Source: Alphaproteobacteria bacterium LSUCC0684
GTDB taxonomy: Bacteria; Pseudomonadota; Alphaproteobacteria; Puniceispirillales; UBA1172
Assembly: GCA_041228335.1 (NCBI GenBank)
Contig: CP166130.1
Span: 2,132,638 to 2,196,637 of the forward strand
Direction of reading: 5' to 3'
DNA length: 64,000 nt
A program made the translations under genes and the position numbers. Below the pieces are notes generated by a model. The model worked only from the letters and a program-made list of their open reading frames with translations. It had not been told where the DNA came from and made no database searches. Below, in pieces: positions 39,029 through 48,205 of this stretch (positions are counted from its first letter, which is position 1; every line of letters starts with the position of its first letter).

Positions 39029-40348
39029 ATGATCCGACGTATTCTTTCTCTCATTCTTCTGGTGGCTGCGGTCGGCACGGCAACGACTTTTCTTGTCCAG
39101 CAGGAAGGTGTGACGGTGATCGAGTGGCTAGGCTGGAGGATCGAGATTCGGACCAGCCTGATGATTGCCGTCATGCTAGGGCTCATCTGGATGATGGTTG
39201 CAACAGATCGTTTGTTTGGATTCATCGTAGGTCTGCCGGATCGCCTTACCGGTGGGATCAGGGAAAGACGTCGAAAGCAGGGGCATCAGGCCCTTGCGCT
39301 GGGGCTTGTCGCCGCATCGGTGGGAGACCACAAGGAAGCACAGCGCCAGTCCAAGCGTGCCAGCCATCTGGTCGGCAAAGACATGCTGACCGATCTGCTC
39401 AATGCACAGGTAGCAACACTGGAAGGTGATAATTCAGCCGCTTCAAGATATTTTCAGCATCTTGCTTCAACAAAAGAAAGTTCATTTTTCGGCCATGCCG
39501 GACTGATGCGCCTTAATGCCGAAAACGGTGAAGATGGCAAAGCTCTTGTCGCCGGACGCGAGGCTTTTGCACTCAACCCGAAAGCCCCCGCACTCGCAAG
39601 AGCACTTTTTGTTCTTGAAGCAAAGCACGGGAACTGGAAAAGGGCTATTACAGCTCTTCTTGCTGCCCGCCGACACGGCGCCACTTCATCCGCTGAAAAC
39701 GATACGGGCGAATTCAACATTGATCATGCCCTTTCCGCACTTCACCTTGAACAAGCAAAGAAAGAGTACCGTGAAGGCGCATTGAAACCTGCGCTCAAAT
39801 CTCTTGATGAAGCGCTGCGTTTTCAGCCTGGGCTTGTGCCGGCGGCGCTCCTGAAAGCGGAACTCCTTCATGAGAACAAGCGGACACGAAAAGCACTGGC
39901 CACACTGGAAAACGCGTTTCTTGCCTCCCCTCATCCGGCGCTTGCCCGAACTTTTGTGTCGCTTCAACCCGAGGACAATGCCAAGGCGCTGGCAAGGCTG
40001 ACCAGGCTTTCAGGCAAAGTTGGCAACCCGCCAGAAGCTGCATTGGCTGCGGCGCAGACTTCCCTTGATATCGAACTTTGGGGTGAAGCACGTCGTCTTG
40101 TTGAAACCATCCCTATGGAAAAGAGAGATAGCCGTGCCTGGACGATCCTAGCTAATGTTGCAAACCATGCCCCTGAAGACTCGGATACCGAAGATACATC
40201 ATGGCCGAAACGCGATGCCTGCCTTATCCGTGCAGCAACCGCACCAAGACCTGCTGGATGGACTTGCGATGGTTGCGGAGATTATGGGGAGGACTGGCAT
40301 TCCACCTGCCCGTCCTGTGGCCGTTTTGCCAGCTTGACCTGGAAATGA
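39029..40348 (+). CDS. hemY: HemY-domain TPR membrane protein
   Basis: A 439-residue protein with two N-terminal membrane helices (~5-22 and ~40-62) and a TPR-rich cytosolic/periplasmic helical body. The C-terminal WTCDGCGDYGEDWHSTCPSC core has two CxxC pairs, so it likely binds zinc. The family is called HemY from its place in haem operons; it is not protoporphyrinogen oxidase. It starts three bases after the mitofilin-like gene, and the pair is conserved in alphaproteobacteria. Confidence 0.92.
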   Translation: MIRRILSLILLVAAVGTATTFLVQQEGVTVIEWLGWRIEIRTSLMIAVMLGLIWMMVATDRLFGFIVGLPDRLTGGIRERRRKQGHQALALGLVAASVGDHKEAQRQSKRASHLVGKDMLTDLLNAQVATLEGDNSAASRYFQHLASTKESSFFGHAGLMRLNAENGEDGKALVAGREAFALNPKAPALARALFVLEAKHGNWKRAITALLAARRHGATSSAENDTGEFNIDHALSALHLEQAKKEYREGALKPALKSLDEALRFQPGLVPAALLKAELLHENKRTRKALATLENAFLASPHPALARTFVSLQPEDNAKALARLTRLSGKVGNPPEAALAAAQTSLDIELWGEARRLVETIPMEKRDSRAWTILANVANHAPEDSDTEDTSWPKRDACLIRAATAPRPAGWTCDGCGDYGEDWHSTCPSCGRFASLTWK

Positions 40349-40426
40349 TGTTTTTCCTTGCCTGAAATATCGGGATCAGGTAGTTCGTGGGTCAGCAACG
40401 CTCAGCGTAGGGCGACGCGATAGATA

Positions 40427-40502
<76 letters not shown>

Positions 40503-40553
40503 TCGCAACACTTTTCACTCTGAACCGTCCTCCCTCCCAACTTCAAGTTCATC

Positions 40554-43019
40554 TCACCCGCGCATATTGGCGCCGTTGGCATCGTAGATGGGTCCGGCGA
40601 GGACTTCTGCATCATAGAGCTCACCAAGGATTTCCACCTGCAACCTGGTGCCCGCGCCAACGCAGTCAGCTTTCACATATCCCATCGCCATGGATTTGCC
40701 TACCCGATGCGCATACCCGCCGGAGGAGACATAGCCCACTGCTTCCCCATCTTTGAGGATCGCCTCGTCGTTGGACACATCAATGCCATCCACATCAATC
40801 ACCATGGTGACAAGTTTCTGGGCCGGACTTTCGTTACGCGCCTTCAATGTGGCATCCTTGCCGACAAAATCCTTGTTCCAGTTGATGAAGATATCCATGC
40901 CGGATTCGACGGCGTTGAAATCCGGCCGGTATTCGAGCGTCCACGCCCCCCAGCCTTTTTCAAGCCGCATCGACATGAGTGCGCGCGCCCCGTACCAGCG
41001 ATAGCCGAGATCTGCCCCTGCTTCCTCAATGGCTTCAGCAAGCCTGAGGAGATAGGGCGGGCGGCAGTAAATCTCATAACCAAGCTCACCTGAAAAGCTG
41101 ATCCGATTGAGGATCACCGGCACGCCGGCGACAAAACACTGGCACAAGTCACGGAACTTGAAGGTTTCCGCACTTACATCCTGACGGGTCAGGCGTTGAA
41201 GCAGTTCCCTTGACTTCGGCCCCGATAGCGCAATACCATGCCAGTCGTCCGAGACATTGGCGTAAGACACCTCCTCGGGAAGATCCTTTTCAAACCAGCG
41301 GCGATGCGCTTCCTGCATAGCGCCTGAGCCAAAAAGCATGAAGTGATCATCAGCAAGGCAGGCCACCGTAAGATCACCATAGAGCTTGCCTTTCGGCGTC
41401 AGCATGGGGGTAAGGGTGAGCCGCCCAGGTTTCGGGATATATCCAGCCAGCGTCCGGTCAAGATACGCCCTTGCGCCCGCGCCCTTGAATTCATGCTTGG
41501 CAAAATTGGCAATCTCAACCCCGCCGACATCATTCTGCACGGCCTTGACTTCCCGCGCAACATAGTCGTGGCTCCGGTTGCGCTCAAAGGTCGGGGCCTC
41601 ATGGGCATCTTCGGGCCCATCAGCAAACCAGAGCGCGTTTTCAAGCCCGAAGCCCTGCCCCATCAATGCACCTTTCGCCGCCAGCCGGTCATGAAGCGCG
41701 GTGGTCTTCTGCATCCGGCCTTTGGGTAGCGTCTCATTGGGGAAGGTCATGACAAAACGGCGTTCGTAATTCTCTGACGACTTGATCGTGCCCCATTCCG
41801 GGGTAGCAAATTCACCAAAGCGGGCCACGTCCATGGCCCAGACATCGATGGACGGCTCGCCGTCAATCATCCATTCCGCCATTGTAAGGCCGACACCCCC
41901 GCCCTGGCAGAACCCGGCCATGACGCCCACCGCAACCCAGTAATTCTTCATCCCCGGCACGGGGCCGATCATCGGGTTGCCGTCAGGCCCAAAGGTAAAA
42001 GGTCCGTTGATGATATTCTTGATCCCTGCATTGCCGATCGCGGGAATGCGTTCAAAAGACATTTCCAGCCGGTCAGCGATACGGTCGAGATCAGGATTTA
42101 AAAGCTCATGGCCGAAATCCCAGGGCGTGCCTTCCACCTTCCATGGAGTGGATTTAGGCTCATAGGTGCCAAGCAGCATCCCCTGACGCTCCTGGCGGAA
42201 ATAGATATTGGCTTCGTAGTCGATCCCGGCAGGAAGACGACCGGCACCGCCCGGGGTCATGCGTTCGGTAATCTCGGCTATATCTTCAGTGATGAGGTAG
42301 TGATGTTCCATCGGCTGAACCGGCAGGTGAATCCCCGCCATATGCCCGACTTCACGCGCCCAGAGCCCACCGCAATTGATAATCTGCTCAGCGTTGATCT
42401 GGCCCTTGGGTGTCGTCACATCCCAACTGCCATCGGGGCGCTGGCTGACGGCGGTAACCGGGGTATGAGTGAAATACTGCGCGCCATGAACCCGGGCAGA
42501 TTTGGCAAAAGCATAGGTCGCGCCAGACGGGTCAAGATCACCATCCTGATCATCCCAGAGCGCAGCATAGTAATGTTTCGGATCAATCAGCGGATGGCGT
42601 TCACCAAGTTCTTTTGGGCTGATGAATTCCTGATGCAGGCCCATATAGCGCGCCTTGGAGCGTTCACGTTTCAGATAATCATACCATTCCTTGGTGGAGG
42701 CGGCGTAGAAACCACCGGTGATATGAAGGCCAACCGAATGGCCGGATGTTTCCTCGATTTCCTTATAAAGATCAATCGTGTAGCTCTGCAATCGGCTGAT
42801 ATTCGGGTCTGAGCTGATCGTGTGGATCTGGCCCGCCGCGTGCCAGCTGGAGCCTGAAGTCAGCTCATCGCGTTCCAGCAGCACCACGTCTTTCCAGCCG
42901 AATTTCGCCAGATGAAACAGAATTGAACAGCCGACTACCCCGCCACCGATCACCACCACTTGTGCATGGGAAGGCAGAGGTTTGCTTGTGGTCGTTTCTT
43001 CTTTCTGTATCTCAGGCAT
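40554..43019 (-). CDS. DMGDH/sarcosine-dehydrogenase-like FAD and GcvT domain oxidase
   Basis: An 821-residue two-part enzyme. Residues ~20-390 form a DAO-fold FAD domain with GGGVVGCSILFHLA and SSWHAAGQIH, in which the His of WHAAG is the covalent-flavin position of dimethylglycine dehydrogenases. Residues ~420-821 form GcvT-like folate domains with GELGYEIYCRP and GYVSSGGYAHRVGKSMAMGYV. Such proteins oxidise an N-methyl group and pass the one-carbon unit to tetrahydrofolate. It shares its plan with the 52597 gene. The substrate (dimethylglycine, sarcosine or an N-methylproline) cannot be told from sequence. Confidence 0.9.
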   Translation of the reverse strand: MPEIQKEETTTSKPLPSHAQVVVIGGGVVGCSILFHLAKFGWKDVVLLERDELTSGSSWHAAGQIHTISSDPNISRLQSYTIDLYKEIEETSGHSVGLHITGGFYAASTKEWYDYLKRERSKARYMGLHQEFISPKELGERHPLIDPKHYYAALWDDQDGDLDPSGATYAFAKSARVHGAQYFTHTPVTAVSQRPDGSWDVTTPKGQINAEQIINCGGLWAREVGHMAGIHLPVQPMEHHYLITEDIAEITERMTPGGAGRLPAGIDYEANIYFRQERQGMLLGTYEPKSTPWKVEGTPWDFGHELLNPDLDRIADRLEMSFERIPAIGNAGIKNIINGPFTFGPDGNPMIGPVPGMKNYWVAVGVMAGFCQGGGVGLTMAEWMIDGEPSIDVWAMDVARFGEFATPEWGTIKSSENYERRFVMTFPNETLPKGRMQKTTALHDRLAAKGALMGQGFGLENALWFADGPEDAHEAPTFERNRSHDYVAREVKAVQNDVGGVEIANFAKHEFKGAGARAYLDRTLAGYIPKPGRLTLTPMLTPKGKLYGDLTVACLADDHFMLFGSGAMQEAHRRWFEKDLPEEVSYANVSDDWHGIALSGPKSRELLQRLTRQDVSAETFKFRDLCQCFVAGVPVILNRISFSGELGYEIYCRPPYLLRLAEAIEEAGADLGYRWYGARALMSMRLEKGWGAWTLEYRPDFNAVESGMDIFINWNKDFVGKDATLKARNESPAQKLVTMVIDVDGIDVSNDEAILKDGEAVGYVSSGGYAHRVGKSMAMGYVKADCVGAGTRLQVEILGELYDAEVLAGPIYDANGANMRG

Positions 43020-43133
43020 GATAGATCTCCCGATTACACTGGTATCAATTTGACCAGATTACATCATGGAATCATTGGGAGAACAAGGACCGGAAATGAG
43101 AATTTCAAGAGTTATTCATCTGCCGACATGAGA

Positions 43134-44744
43134 TTACCCCAAAGATAATGCAAGGCGGATTGGCAACTCTCCCCTCAGGGTCTCATCGCTCAGCGGGTCG
43201 ATATAGCAAGGACAGTGCGATAGAAGGATCTGGCTGACGCGATCTTCCGCCACCTTTCGGATATCCGGACTTCCTGCTTCCTGCCATGCCTCAATACTGC
43301 TGCGGTCGGCAATTTCCGGGTAGAGAAAATCGGTGTGCATCCGGGCATAGGTATCCGCCTCACCCAGAAAATGACCCGCCCCTGTCGCCACCGCGTCAAT
43401 GGACGTGGCATTAAGGGTTTCCGGCGAGATATCCACTTTCGCCGTCGCCCTCAGGATCGCGCCCAGCATATCGTTGTCAATCACCATGGCGGCAAGCGAG
43501 ATCCCCATCAGGGCCGCCTGCGCGCCGCATGCCTGGGTGATGATATTGGCCCCTGCCTGCACCGTCTGTGCAACGGTCAGGCATTTCTCATACCCGCTCT
43601 GGGCATCCGGGATTTTGCTGTCCGTGGCGCCTGCAATGGTGGAGGAGGGCAGACCATAAAACCTTGCCATTTGCATTGAGGCCGCGGTGAGCAACGCCTG
43701 CTCGCCACTACCGCCGGCCATACCGCCGGTGCGCAGATCGGTGATCATCGGGCGAGGGCCGAACACCACCCTGGCCTTGGAGTCCACCAGAAAGGCAAGG
43801 ATCATCCCCGCCAGCGTCTCCGCTGTCGTCTGTGCCACGCATCCCGCAATCGTCACCGGGCTTGACGCGCCGAGCTGGCCAAAGGTATTGGCCATCACCG
43901 GAATGCCGCAACGGACCGCTTCGATCAGGACCAGTACCGCCTCGCCATCAAAACGAAGCGGCGGGACCACATGATTGATGTTGAGCGAAAGGAAAGGCCG
44001 CGCCCGGAAATCTTCTTCCGAGCCTGCCAGCTGATAACATATGCGGGCGATATCACGCACGTTTTCCGGAGTACCGGCGCTGACAATCACATGTTTGCGT
44101 GTGCCCGCGAGACTGGCATAGGCGGTGTTGATATCGAGATGACGCTGATCCGGCATATCCCTCGCTACTAAAGGCCGGCTGAAGAAATGGATATGAGGCA
44201 AGGTGTCAACCAGCCTTGCGGCGTTGTAGATATCGGCAAGGGTGCTTTCACGATAGCGGCCAAGCACGTTGTCATAGATCAATGGCGAGGCCCCGCCCGT
44301 GCCGACATGAACGTTGCCTGCCGCAAGTTCAAGATCGGTGTCGCCATCGCGGCCATAAAGGGTGATCTTGCGATGCAGTCCGGCGAGCGCCGCCTCAATC
44401 AGCTTTTCGGGAAAGAGAAGCCGCCCCCGGTCATCCAGCCTGCCGCCTGCCGCCCGGGCCAGTTCAACCGCCGCCGGTGGGGCACCGGCAAGCCCGGTTT
44501 CTGAAAGAAGCTTCCTTGCTGTTGCATCAATAGCCGCAACCCCCGCCTCATCCAGCGGGTTGAGATTGCCGCCACGGCCGATGATGCGCTGATTGGAAAG
44601 TGAGACCCGGGGATCACCCTCAGGCTTTTGCCCTCCAGCCCTTCTTCCACCACGCCCATTCCGGCTGGGGCGGCCAGCCCGAGTAGAATTATGCTCTCTC
44701 GAGGAGTTTGAGGTATCCACCGTTTTGCCTGCCTCATCCTTCAT
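43134..44744 (-). CDS. Trimethylamine methyltransferase family (MttB-like, non-pyrrolysine)
   Basis: 536 residues from ATG 44744; the frame continues to 44870 but that part is unlike the family. The first ~55 residues are disordered and rich in Arg/Gly/Ser. The rest is an MttB-type TIM barrel: GVAAIDATARKLLSETG, HVGTGGASPLIYD, LNINHVVPPLRFDGEA, NTFGQLGASSPVT, DSKIPDAQSGYEK. There is no in-frame amber codon, so it is a non-pyrrolysine member, as in the glycine-betaine (MtgB) and related branches. No corrinoid protein or activase gene is near. It lies 114 bases upstream of the FAD/GcvT oxidase and may act with it. Confidence 0.85.
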   Translation of the reverse strand: MKDEAGKTVDTSNSSREHNSTRAGRPSRNGRGGRRAGGQKPEGDPRVSLSNQRIIGRGGNLNPLDEAGVAAIDATARKLLSETGLAGAPPAAVELARAAGGRLDDRGRLLFPEKLIEAALAGLHRKITLYGRDGDTDLELAAGNVHVGTGGASPLIYDNVLGRYRESTLADIYNAARLVDTLPHIHFFSRPLVARDMPDQRHLDINTAYASLAGTRKHVIVSAGTPENVRDIARICYQLAGSEEDFRARPFLSLNINHVVPPLRFDGEAVLVLIEAVRCGIPVMANTFGQLGASSPVTIAGCVAQTTAETLAGMILAFLVDSKARVVFGPRPMITDLRTGGMAGGSGEQALLTAASMQMARFYGLPSSTIAGATDSKIPDAQSGYEKCLTVAQTVQAGANIITQACGAQAALMGISLAAMVIDNDMLGAILRATAKVDISPETLNATSIDAVATGAGHFLGEADTYARMHTDFLYPEIADRSSIEAWQEAGSPDIRKVAEDRVSQILLSHCPCYIDPLSDETLRGELPIRLALSLG

Positions 44745-44768
44745 GTATGGCAGCCTTTGACCACGTTG

Positions 44769-44790
44769 AGGTTTATTCTGATATAAACCT
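44769..44790. promoter_or_regulatory. Candidate operator: perfect 8-base inverted repeat
   Basis: AGGTTTAT and ATAAACCT flank a six-base centre in the 179-base divergent gap between the MttB-like gene and the binding-protein-like gene. It lies 25 bases before the MttB-like start. Size and symmetry suit a dimeric regulator. Confidence 0.45.
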
Positions 44791-44923
44791 TGATAAAGGG
44801 CAATCTTGCATTCTTTGAAAAGGTCAAAACCTCTGCAATGCGGAAATGGAGTTTTGATTTTTTTTGCCATGCGTGCGATGGATGAATTAAGGCATCATAA
44901 AGTATCCAGGTCAGGAGTTGGCA

Positions 44924-45664
44924 ATGAATAAAGAAATCATTGATGCATTAGCTCCCAAAGGGGTGCTACGCGCCGGCATAAATATGGCGAATTTTCTTCT
45001 GGTATCAGGCATACGACCAGATGGCACATTGGAAGGCGTCTCACCTGATCTGGCCAGAAGGATTGCCGCTGAGATAGGTGTCCCTTGCGAAATGATACCT
45101 TATGAAAGTCCGGGGGCGCTGGCTGATGCAGTTCGTGACGACGAATGGGACATTGCCAACATTGCCGCCGAAGCCGAGCGAGCGCAACAGATCGATTTCA
45201 GCCTGCCCTATGTCCAGATTGATGCAAATTTCCTGACCCGCAAGGATGCTGCCTTCACCAGCAATACCGATGTTGATAAAGATGGTGTCAGGATCGCCGC
45301 CTATGAGCGCAGTGCATATGACCTCTGGCTCACGGAAAACTTCACGCGTGCCTCTATGATCAGATCGGAATCCATTGCCCGATCGCATCAGGATTTCAAG
45401 GATGACAAGGCAGATGTGCTGGCAAGCCTGAAGCCAAAACTGCTAGAAGAGATAGCTGCAAACCCGGATTTCAAAATTATCGAGCCGCCTTTCACCGGGA
45501 TCAAGCAATCCGTCGGGATAAAAAAAGGAAACCCGGATGCACGCCGCTTCCTTGATACCCTGATCACTGATCTGATCGGCAGCGGTTTTATTGAGGCATT
45601 GATGGAAAAATACGGCGTTGACGAGAAACTAAGCATCCCTGCCCAGATCACTCAACCGGGATGA
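44924..45664 (+). CDS. Amino-acid-type solute-binding protein fold without signal peptide
   Basis: 246 residues from ATG 44924, with AGGAG six bases upstream. It has the family 3 solute-binding fold: GVLRAGINMANF..., GV.PDLARRIAAEIG, WDIANIAAEAERAQQIDFSLPYV, and AAYERSAYDLWLTENF at the hinge. There is no signal peptide or lipobox, so the protein should stay in the cytoplasm. No ABC permease is near. Cytosolic members may sense ligands or act as enzymes (cyclohexadienyl-dehydratase-like); here it may handle a cluster intermediate. Confidence 0.8.
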   Translation: MNKEIIDALAPKGVLRAGINMANFLLVSGIRPDGTLEGVSPDLARRIAAEIGVPCEMIPYESPGALADAVRDDEWDIANIAAEAERAQQIDFSLPYVQIDANFLTRKDAAFTSNTDVDKDGVRIAAYERSAYDLWLTENFTRASMIRSESIARSHQDFKDDKADVLASLKPKLLEEIAANPDFKIIEPPFTGIKQSVGIKKGNPDARRFLDTLITDLIGSGFIEALMEKYGVDEKLSIPAQITQPG

Positions 45665-45669
45665 TTTGA

Positions 45670-46800
45670 TCAGCTCATCTCCCTCGCGTACCATTTCGCG
45701 AAACTCGCAACATTCGGCTCAAGCAGGGGCTGAAACCGGCCTTGTCTTGCATTAGGATCACTAAGCCCCCGCTGCTGATTGACAAGGGCCGGAATATCTT
45801 CATCAAGGGCGGCATCAAGGCGGTGGTAGTAGGCTTTTACCCGATCTTCGAAATCATTCTGCTGGACTGTTTCCGGCGGGAAGCAGGCTGTTTGATAGAC
45901 TAGGCATCGGTTGGCCGCAAGAGGATACGCCTCATACATCCATAAAGCATCAACGCCTGCCGCAAAAGTCATGTTGGGGAAGATCCAGGTGTAACGTACA
46001 CCCGCAGCTTCCCTGTCCTTGAGCCCTGGCATGAGGGGGAGCGGCTTCTCTTGGGTTGTCTGCAGAAGCGCTCCCGTGCCTTCGGTGGAGCCAAACTGGG
46101 TTGCAAAATTCCCTTGAACCTCATCACCCGGATCAGGCGTTGCATAGAGATCATCGATCGAGTCCGGATGAACAAAGGGGAGATGATAATACTCATTGAA
46201 CACTTCAAGGAAAGCCTTCCAGTTACACTCGACCTCAAATCGCTGGCGGCGCGTCGAGATTAGATTTTCAACAGGCCATGGAGCATGGATGGCGGTAAAA
46301 TCGCCCAGTGCTTCATTCAGATCCGGTGCTGTCTCAGCCAGGCAGACAAAGATAAAGCCAAGGCGTTCAGTCACATGATAACTGATCAGGCTAAAATCTG
46401 ATTTGCAGAAGCCGTTTGCCGCCTCCATATGCGGGGCGCCAGCGAGACTGCCATCAAGTTTATAGGCCCAGCTATGGAACGGGCAACGAATACCGGCAAT
46501 CCGGCCAGCGCCATCAAGAAGACGCGCCCCGCGATGCCGGCAGGTATTGGCAAAAGCACGCAAATTCCCACCCTTATCCCTGATCAGGATGATAGACTGG
46601 CCAGCAAAATCAAGGCACATATACTCGCCTTCGCCAGCCACCTGATCCGCCCGGCCAAGACAGATCCAGTGGCGGCGGAAAATCCGATCCACCTCAACAT
46701 CAAGAACAGCAGGATCGGTATAGGCCGCAGGCGGCAGTGACCAGGCCTCATTGAGAGGTTTGTTGCAGTATGATAGTTTTTCCCTGAACTCTTCATTCAT
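45670..46800 (-). CDS. Rieske-type oxygenase alpha subunit (betaine demethylase-like)
   Basis: A 376-residue ring-hydroxylating-type oxygenase. The Rieske cluster is bound by CRHRGARLL...CPFHSW (C-x-H-x17-C-x2-H, residues ~85-108). The mononuclear iron site has NEYYHLPFVH near residue 200. Homologues GbcA and Stc2 remove N-methyl groups from glycine betaine and stachydrine as formaldehyde, and the surrounding demethylating oxidases favour that role. No reductase partner gene is in the cluster. The gene is 120 bases downstream of the aminotransferase. Confidence 0.88.
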   Translation of the reverse strand: MNEEFREKLSYCNKPLNEAWSLPPAAYTDPAVLDVEVDRIFRRHWICLGRADQVAGEGEYMCLDFAGQSIILIRDKGGNLRAFANTCRHRGARLLDGAGRIAGIRCPFHSWAYKLDGSLAGAPHMEAANGFCKSDFSLISYHVTERLGFIFVCLAETAPDLNEALGDFTAIHAPWPVENLISTRRQRFEVECNWKAFLEVFNEYYHLPFVHPDSIDDLYATPDPGDEVQGNFATQFGSTEGTGALLQTTQEKPLPLMPGLKDREAAGVRYTWIFPNMTFAAGVDALWMYEAYPLAANRCLVYQTACFPPETVQQNDFEDRVKAYYHRLDAALDEDIPALVNQQRGLSDPNARQGRFQPLLEPNVASFAKWYAREMS

Positions 46801-46870
46801 GCGATCACCCTGGAGATGAAAAATAATGCCCTAGTTGCGCTATCGCCTATGCATCGACCGCACACCATGA

Positions 46871-46892
46871 TTAAAAGTCTCGCATGAGAGAC
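46871..46892 (-). terminator. Weak candidate terminator after the aminotransferase
   Basis: On the minus strand GTCTC-TCATGC-GAGAC is followed by TTTTAAT. The five-base stem is short. It lies 29 bases past the 46921 gene and could partly separate the main operon from the Rieske gene. Confidence 0.3.
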
Positions 46893-46920
46893 CGGGAAAA
46901 GAAAACAATAATCTTTCCGG

Positions 46921-48201
46921 CTAGGCTCTTGCGGCGAGAGCGGAGGCGGCATGCTGAACCGCCTCTTTGGTCCGGGCAAGGTCTTCTTCGGTCAGGGCAA
47001 GTGATGGATAAAACTTGCTCGGCGACTTCAGGATACCTTGGGCGCGGAGAATAGTGTTATAGACAACGCCATCTTCAGGATCCTTATGCTTGGCGCTTCG
47101 GTAATCGACCGGATCCTGATCGGTGAAGAGGATATCAAAAAGCGAAGCATCACCGCATATCCGATGATCAATTCCGGCCCCGGAAAGCGCATCTGAAAGC
47201 ATCTCCTGGACACGTGATCCGCTGTTGCGCAATTGCTCATAACTGCCCGGACGACGCAGAATTTCCATTGTCTTGAGTCCGGCAACCGACGCCACCGGAT
47301 TGCCTGACAGCGTGCCAAGCTGCATCAGCCACTTATCACCACCAACAACCGTCTTGTCAAAATGCCGCATGATTTCAGCACTCGCGCCAAGCGCTGCGAG
47401 CGGAAACCCGCCCCCAATGATTTTTCCAAGGGTACAGATATCCGGCACCACGCCGTAATATTCCTGGGCTCCGCCATAAGCAAGCCTAAACCCGGTGACA
47501 ATCTCATCAAAAATCAGCACGACGTGATGACGATCTGCAAGCGAGCGCAATCCTTCGAGGAACCCGGGCTTTGGCGGGATGATACGTTGCAGGGGTTCGA
47601 CAATGATTGCGGCAATGTCATCGTGCTCGGCCAGTAGCGAGGCCACGGCATCAAGATCGTTGAAGGGAGCGATCAGCATCTGCTCTGCCACACTCCGGGG
47701 GATGCCGGCACTGTCTGGCACCGGCCGAGGAAAGTTGACTTCACGCGAAGGGGCAAGGCTCATCTGCGCTTCGGCGCTCATCCCATGATACCCGCCTTCA
47801 AATTTCACGATCCTGTCCTTGCCGGTATAGGCCCGCGCAAGGCGGATGGCATACATGTCCGCTTCGCCCCCTGAGGCAACAAACCTGACCTGCTCCACAC
47901 AAGGAGAAGCCTCGCAAATGGCGGCAGCCAACTCAATCCCGCGTGAATTATTGGCAAAGAAGGTCATCCCCAGGGGCAGTTGTTCCAGGACTGCCTCAAG
48001 CACTTCCGGATGACCATGGCCAAGCAGCATCGGCCCTGAGCCGATCAGATAATCTATGTATTGGGTGCCGTCTTCATCCCAGACATGGCTTCCCTTCCCG
48101 TGTGAGATGATAACGCTGTGATCAAAGTTCCCAAATCCACCTGCGGGAAGCACCTCTTTTGCCCGGGCAATCCATTCATCCTGCGTATGTATTTTTTTCA
48201 T
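46921..48201 (-). CDS. Class III aminotransferase, glutamate-1-semialdehyde aminomutase-like
   Basis: A 426-residue PLP enzyme. SGGEADMYAIRLARAYTGKD is the GSA-aminomutase-like phosphate region (core GGEA..A.RLAR), IFDEIVTGFR holds the pyridine-N Asp, and TLGKIIGGGFPLAA the PLP Lys. It is unlikely to be the haem-pathway HemL because it lies in a catabolic operon and has an altered N-terminus. It may transaminate or isomerise an amino-aldehyde formed from the ring of a proline-like substrate; that is inference. It starts four bases after the end of the next gene upstream. Confidence 0.88.
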   Translation of the reverse strand: MKKIHTQDEWIARAKEVLPAGGFGNFDHSVIISHGKGSHVWDEDGTQYIDYLIGSGPMLLGHGHPEVLEAVLEQLPLGMTFFANNSRGIELAAAICEASPCVEQVRFVASGGEADMYAIRLARAYTGKDRIVKFEGGYHGMSAEAQMSLAPSREVNFPRPVPDSAGIPRSVAEQMLIAPFNDLDAVASLLAEHDDIAAIIVEPLQRIIPPKPGFLEGLRSLADRHHVVLIFDEIVTGFRLAYGGAQEYYGVVPDICTLGKIIGGGFPLAALGASAEIMRHFDKTVVGGDKWLMQLGTLSGNPVASVAGLKTMEILRRPGSYEQLRNSGSRVQEMLSDALSGAGIDHRICGDASLFDILFTDQDPVDYRSAKHKDPEDGVVYNTILRAQGILKSPSKFYPSLALTEEDLARTKEAVQHAASALAARA

Positions 48202-48205
48202 CTGT

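Noticed and set aside
39029-40348. Protoporphyrinogen oxidase, from the name HemY
   Set aside because: There is no FAD-binding motif; the protein is a TPR-type membrane protein with a zinc-ribbon-like tail.
43134-44870. Pyrrolysine-containing methyltransferase
   Set aside because: There is no in-frame amber codon in the gene and no tRNA-Pyl or pylS in the window.
46921-48201. HemL of the haem pathway
   Set aside because: Although the PLP motifs are GSA-aminomutase-like, the gene sits in a coupled catabolic operon far from the hem genes; a catabolic aminotransferase is more likely.
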